DNA from: Candidatus Tayloriibacteriota bacterium
GTDB lineage: Bacteria > Patescibacteriota > Minisyncoccia > Phycocordibacterales > UBA11359
Length of the DNA stretch: 7,303 bases
NCBI GenBank assembly: GCA_003455555.1
Contig: DMQX01000095.1
Span: forward strand, 1 to 7,303
Reading direction: 5' to 3'
A model generated the notes under the pieces. The model made no database searches. It had not been told where the DNA came from and saw nothing but the letters and a program-made list of their open reading frames with translations. Position 1 is the first letter of the stretch. Each line of letters begins with the position of its first letter. The position numbers and the translations under genes were made by a program. Below, in pieces: positions 6,081 through 7,303 of the stretch.

Positions 6081-6266
6081 ATGGAGGATGTCAAAAGGAT
6101 TCGGGTTATGTGTCCGAATCTCAAATGTCGGAGCGTTCTGGTAGTTGCTGAAGGGCAGCGCGGAATCAAGGTACGATGTCCGTCGTGTACAACGGACTTC
6201 AGAGTTCCGAATCCGCGGCCGCCAGTTCCGGCACTGCCGCAGCCTTCGCTCGATGTGATGGCGTAA
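6081..6266 (+). CDS. Small zinc-ribbon protein of unknown function
   Basis: A 61-residue protein with two cysteine pairs, C11-P-N-L-K-C16 and C33-P-S-C36, joined by a 16-residue linker. This is a C-x4-C-x16-C-x2-C zinc-ribbon of the general MJ0042 type, in which the second half typically reads G-x-x-V-R-C-P-x-C-x-x-x-F-R-V. Here it reads GIKVRCPSCTTDFRV. The C-terminus is proline-rich (RVPNPRPPVPALPQP) and probably disordered. The N-terminal part is basic. The start at 6081 is set by a near-ideal SD. A longer reading from an ATG at 6000 would add a hydrophobic helix plus RIKRR, but it has no SD and T-rich DNA often reads as hydrophobic. The gene has its own terminators on both sides and so is transcribed alone. 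Such ribbons bind nucleic acid or proteins; no specific role can be assigned. Confidence 0.8.
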   Translation: MEDVKRIRVMCPNLKCRSVLVVAEGQRGIKVRCPSCTTDFRVPNPRPPVPALPQPSLDVMA

Positions 6267-6286
6267 CAATATTTTGGAGAACTAAG

Positions 6287-6323
6287 GGCTCGAGGATGTA
6301 AAATCCTCGAGCCTATTTTTTTT
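6287..6323 (+). terminator. Rho-independent terminator of the zinc-ribbon gene
   Basis: A perfect 11-bp stem GGCTCGAGGAT / ATCCTCGAGCC (6287-6297 with 6303-6313) with a GTAAA loop, followed by A and eight T (6316-6323). It begins 20 nt after the stop. It is the strongest terminator in the window. Confidence 0.95.
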
Positions 6324-6338
6324 GTATTAAAATTACGC

Positions 6339-6438
6339 AAAAACTCTCTCTCGAGGGATTAACGGAGGGCGAGCAGGTCCTTGGTTGAAAGGAAATTTCC
6401 AGCAGGAAATTTACCTGTGCCCTCGAGAGAGGGTTTTT
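6339..6438 (-). other. Complex foldable element at the 3' end of the HisRS-like gene
   Basis: Outer arms 6339-6357 and 6420-6438 pair over 19 positions with one G-T wobble and end in A5/T5, like an oversized terminator stem. Enclosed is a three-way junction: CAGGT 6374-6378 with ACCTG 6413-6417, CCTT 6379-6382 with AAGG 6389-6392, and AAATTTCC 6393-6400 with GGAAATTT 6405-6412. No unpaired base lies at the junction. The element starts 9 nt after the HisRS-like stop on the minus strand, so it is probably the end of that transcript. It could be a terminator with an inserted sequence, a 3'-UTR structure or an independent small RNA. Confidence 0.6.
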
Positions 6439-6447
6439 GGAGTAGTG

Positions 6448-7303
6448 TTATTTTAACTTCTTGAGATGCGTCGATAATTCCATCAGTGGTACGGTTTCCT
6501 GAGAGCTGTTTTTGGCGACGCGCACCAGGACTGTATGCTCCATGCTTTCTTTTTGGCCCATGAGCAGTATATAAGGAACAGAACATTGCTCAGCGTGTAT
6601 AAGCTGGAGCGTCAAAGTGTCTTTAATTAATGAATACACGACCGGCAGGCTGGCTTTGCGCAGCATTTCAAGGGTGTGCAGGCATTTCAATTTTGCTTCA
6701 AAACCGATATGGATGAAATAGAATAGAGCTTTCTTGTTTTTTCTATTTCCGTTTTTGATCACAGGTCCAACCTTGGACTTGGGTAGATATATAACGACAC
6801 GCGCGGCCGAGATTTCTTTCTTGTAGCCGATTCTTTTTGAAACTGAATTATAGCGGAAACCGATAGCACAGGGCGCTTCCTCTGGGGTGGCATTGACGCG
6901 GCGGATCATGAAAACTATTTCAGAATAGATATTTCGGTTGGCGATAAGTCCCGGGTTGATGCGGTATGGGATGTTCAGGGTTTCCATGAACTCGAGCACT
7001 TCTTTGAATTGAGTTCGGCTCGGTTCGGACAGACAGCTGATAGACTGTGGCGCCTCCACGGCCAATTCTTTGGCTTTTGGATTGTCGGCAGTTACCACCA
7101 GACTCGGATCGGTCTTGAGCAAATTTCGCAGGGCAAGCGGCAATTCGCTTAAATATTTTTTGTAGTAATTATTTAGCTCACGGTTAAAGCGCGAAGCAGA
7201 GTCGCGGTCACCAAGGCTGTTAAGTTCCACAACCATGTCTTCGCCGTATTCTTCGGTCAAAATCGTGTAAGCGGTATGTATCCCGGGTTGATGCGGTATG
7301 GGA
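6448..7303 (-). CDS. hisS: Histidyl-tRNA synthetase family protein, partial, active-site motifs degenerate
   Basis: Partial: the frame is open to the window edge and the N-terminal part (with class II motifs 1 and 2) is missing. Visible in order are VELNSLGD (conserved HisRS block after motif 2), the helical region ending LNIPYRINPGLI, a degenerate motif 3 region (GFRYNSVSKRIG...SAARVVIYL), and a C-terminal anticodon-binding domain (about the last 95 residues: FYFIHIGFEAK, the TLQLIHAEQC helix, VAKNSSQETVPLMELSTHLKKL). HisRS normally charges tRNA-His with histidine. Here the HisRS-specific LVRGLDYY segment reads LIANRNIY, losing the arginine and the DYY residues, and the motif 3 arginine (ER) is not found. 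The symbol therefore marks the family, not a proven synthetase. I recall similarly divergent HisRS forms in Parcubacteria. A TTG at 7260 is probably not the start, since homologous-looking residues (AYTI) precede it. The last 23 bases duplicate an internal segment. Confidence 0.75.
   Translation of the reverse strand, partial: PIPHQPGIHTAYTILTEEYGEDMVVELNSLGDRDSASRFNRELNNYYKKYLSELPLALRNLLKTDPSLVVTADNPKAKELAVEAPQSISCLSEPSRTQFKEVLEFMETLNIPYRINPGLIANRNIYSEIVFMIRRVNATPEEAPCAIGFRYNSVSKRIGYKKEISAARVVIYLPKSKVGPVIKNGNRKNKKALFYFIHIGFEAKLKCLHTLEMLRKASLPVVYSLIKDTLTLQLIHAEQCSVPYILLMGQKESMEHTVLVRVAKNSSQETVPLMELSTHLKKLK
7281..7303. repeat. Exact 23-nt direct repeat of 6949-6971 at the window end
   Basis: The final 23 bases of the window are identical and in the same orientation to 6949-6971 inside the HisRS-like gene. 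They are read there in a different codon frame (the internal copy encodes IPYRINPG). A frame-shifted copy ending exactly at the edge suggests an assembly tail rather than real coding sequence. Confidence 0.85.

Noticed and set aside
6359..6586. Minus-strand frame of 75 codons overlapping the HisRS-like C-terminus
   Set aside because: It overlaps a recognisable anticodon-binding domain in another frame, extends into the palindromic element, and has no motif or SD.
3056..6990. Recurring CTCGAG hexamer in several hairpins
   Set aside because: It is a self-complementary hexamer expected in GC-containing stems and also occurs inside genes (for example 3116-3121 and 3782-3787), so no shared function is implied.

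Overview
The window looks like a fragment of a Candidate Phyla Radiation (Patescibacteria) genome, most likely Parcubacteria-like. This is inferred from protein character: a compact 125-residue YbeY, an extended 79-residue bS21, a divergent HisRS-family protein, a PurM-like enzyme with no purine operon around it, and an rpsU-ybeY-ftsA-ftsZ cluster without ftsQ or mur genes. No rRNA, tRNA, CRISPR array, transposase or phage gene was seen.

Left half, minus strand (3337 down to 74): bS21 (rpsU), the rRNA maturation endonuclease YbeY, the divisome membrane anchor FtsA and the division GTPase FtsZ run in one direction. They join ribosome assembly to cell division. The rpsU-ybeY gap holds a terminator hairpin overlapped by a competing hairpin, so read-through into the division genes may be controlled there. 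ftsZ also appears to have its own promoter, and a hairpin lies beyond its stop codon.

Centre (3338-3524): a divergent promoter region. The -10 elements of both rpsU and the transporter gene lie only 6-8 nt before their ATGs, which predicts leaderless or nearly leaderless mRNAs. Between them is a 95-nt inverted-repeat element with 20-nt arms (one mismatch) and two internal hairpins. It is the most striking unexplained non-coding structure here.

Right half, plus strand (3525-6323): a 12-helix MFS-type transporter, a PurM/AIR-synthase-like protein with a GTG start and a Shine-Dalgarno (SD) sequence, a strong terminator, then a 61-residue zinc-ribbon protein with a near-ideal SD and its own strong terminator. 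These appear to be separate or loosely linked transcription units.

Right edge, minus strand (7303 down to 6448): a HisRS-family protein that runs off the window. Its anticodon-binding domain is recognisable, but the HisRS-specific RGLDYY motif and the motif 3 arginine are replaced. Its 3' side holds a second elaborate foldable element (6339-6438) with a gap-free three-way junction. The last 23 nt of the window are an exact copy of a segment inside the same gene, which looks like an assembly artefact at a contig end.
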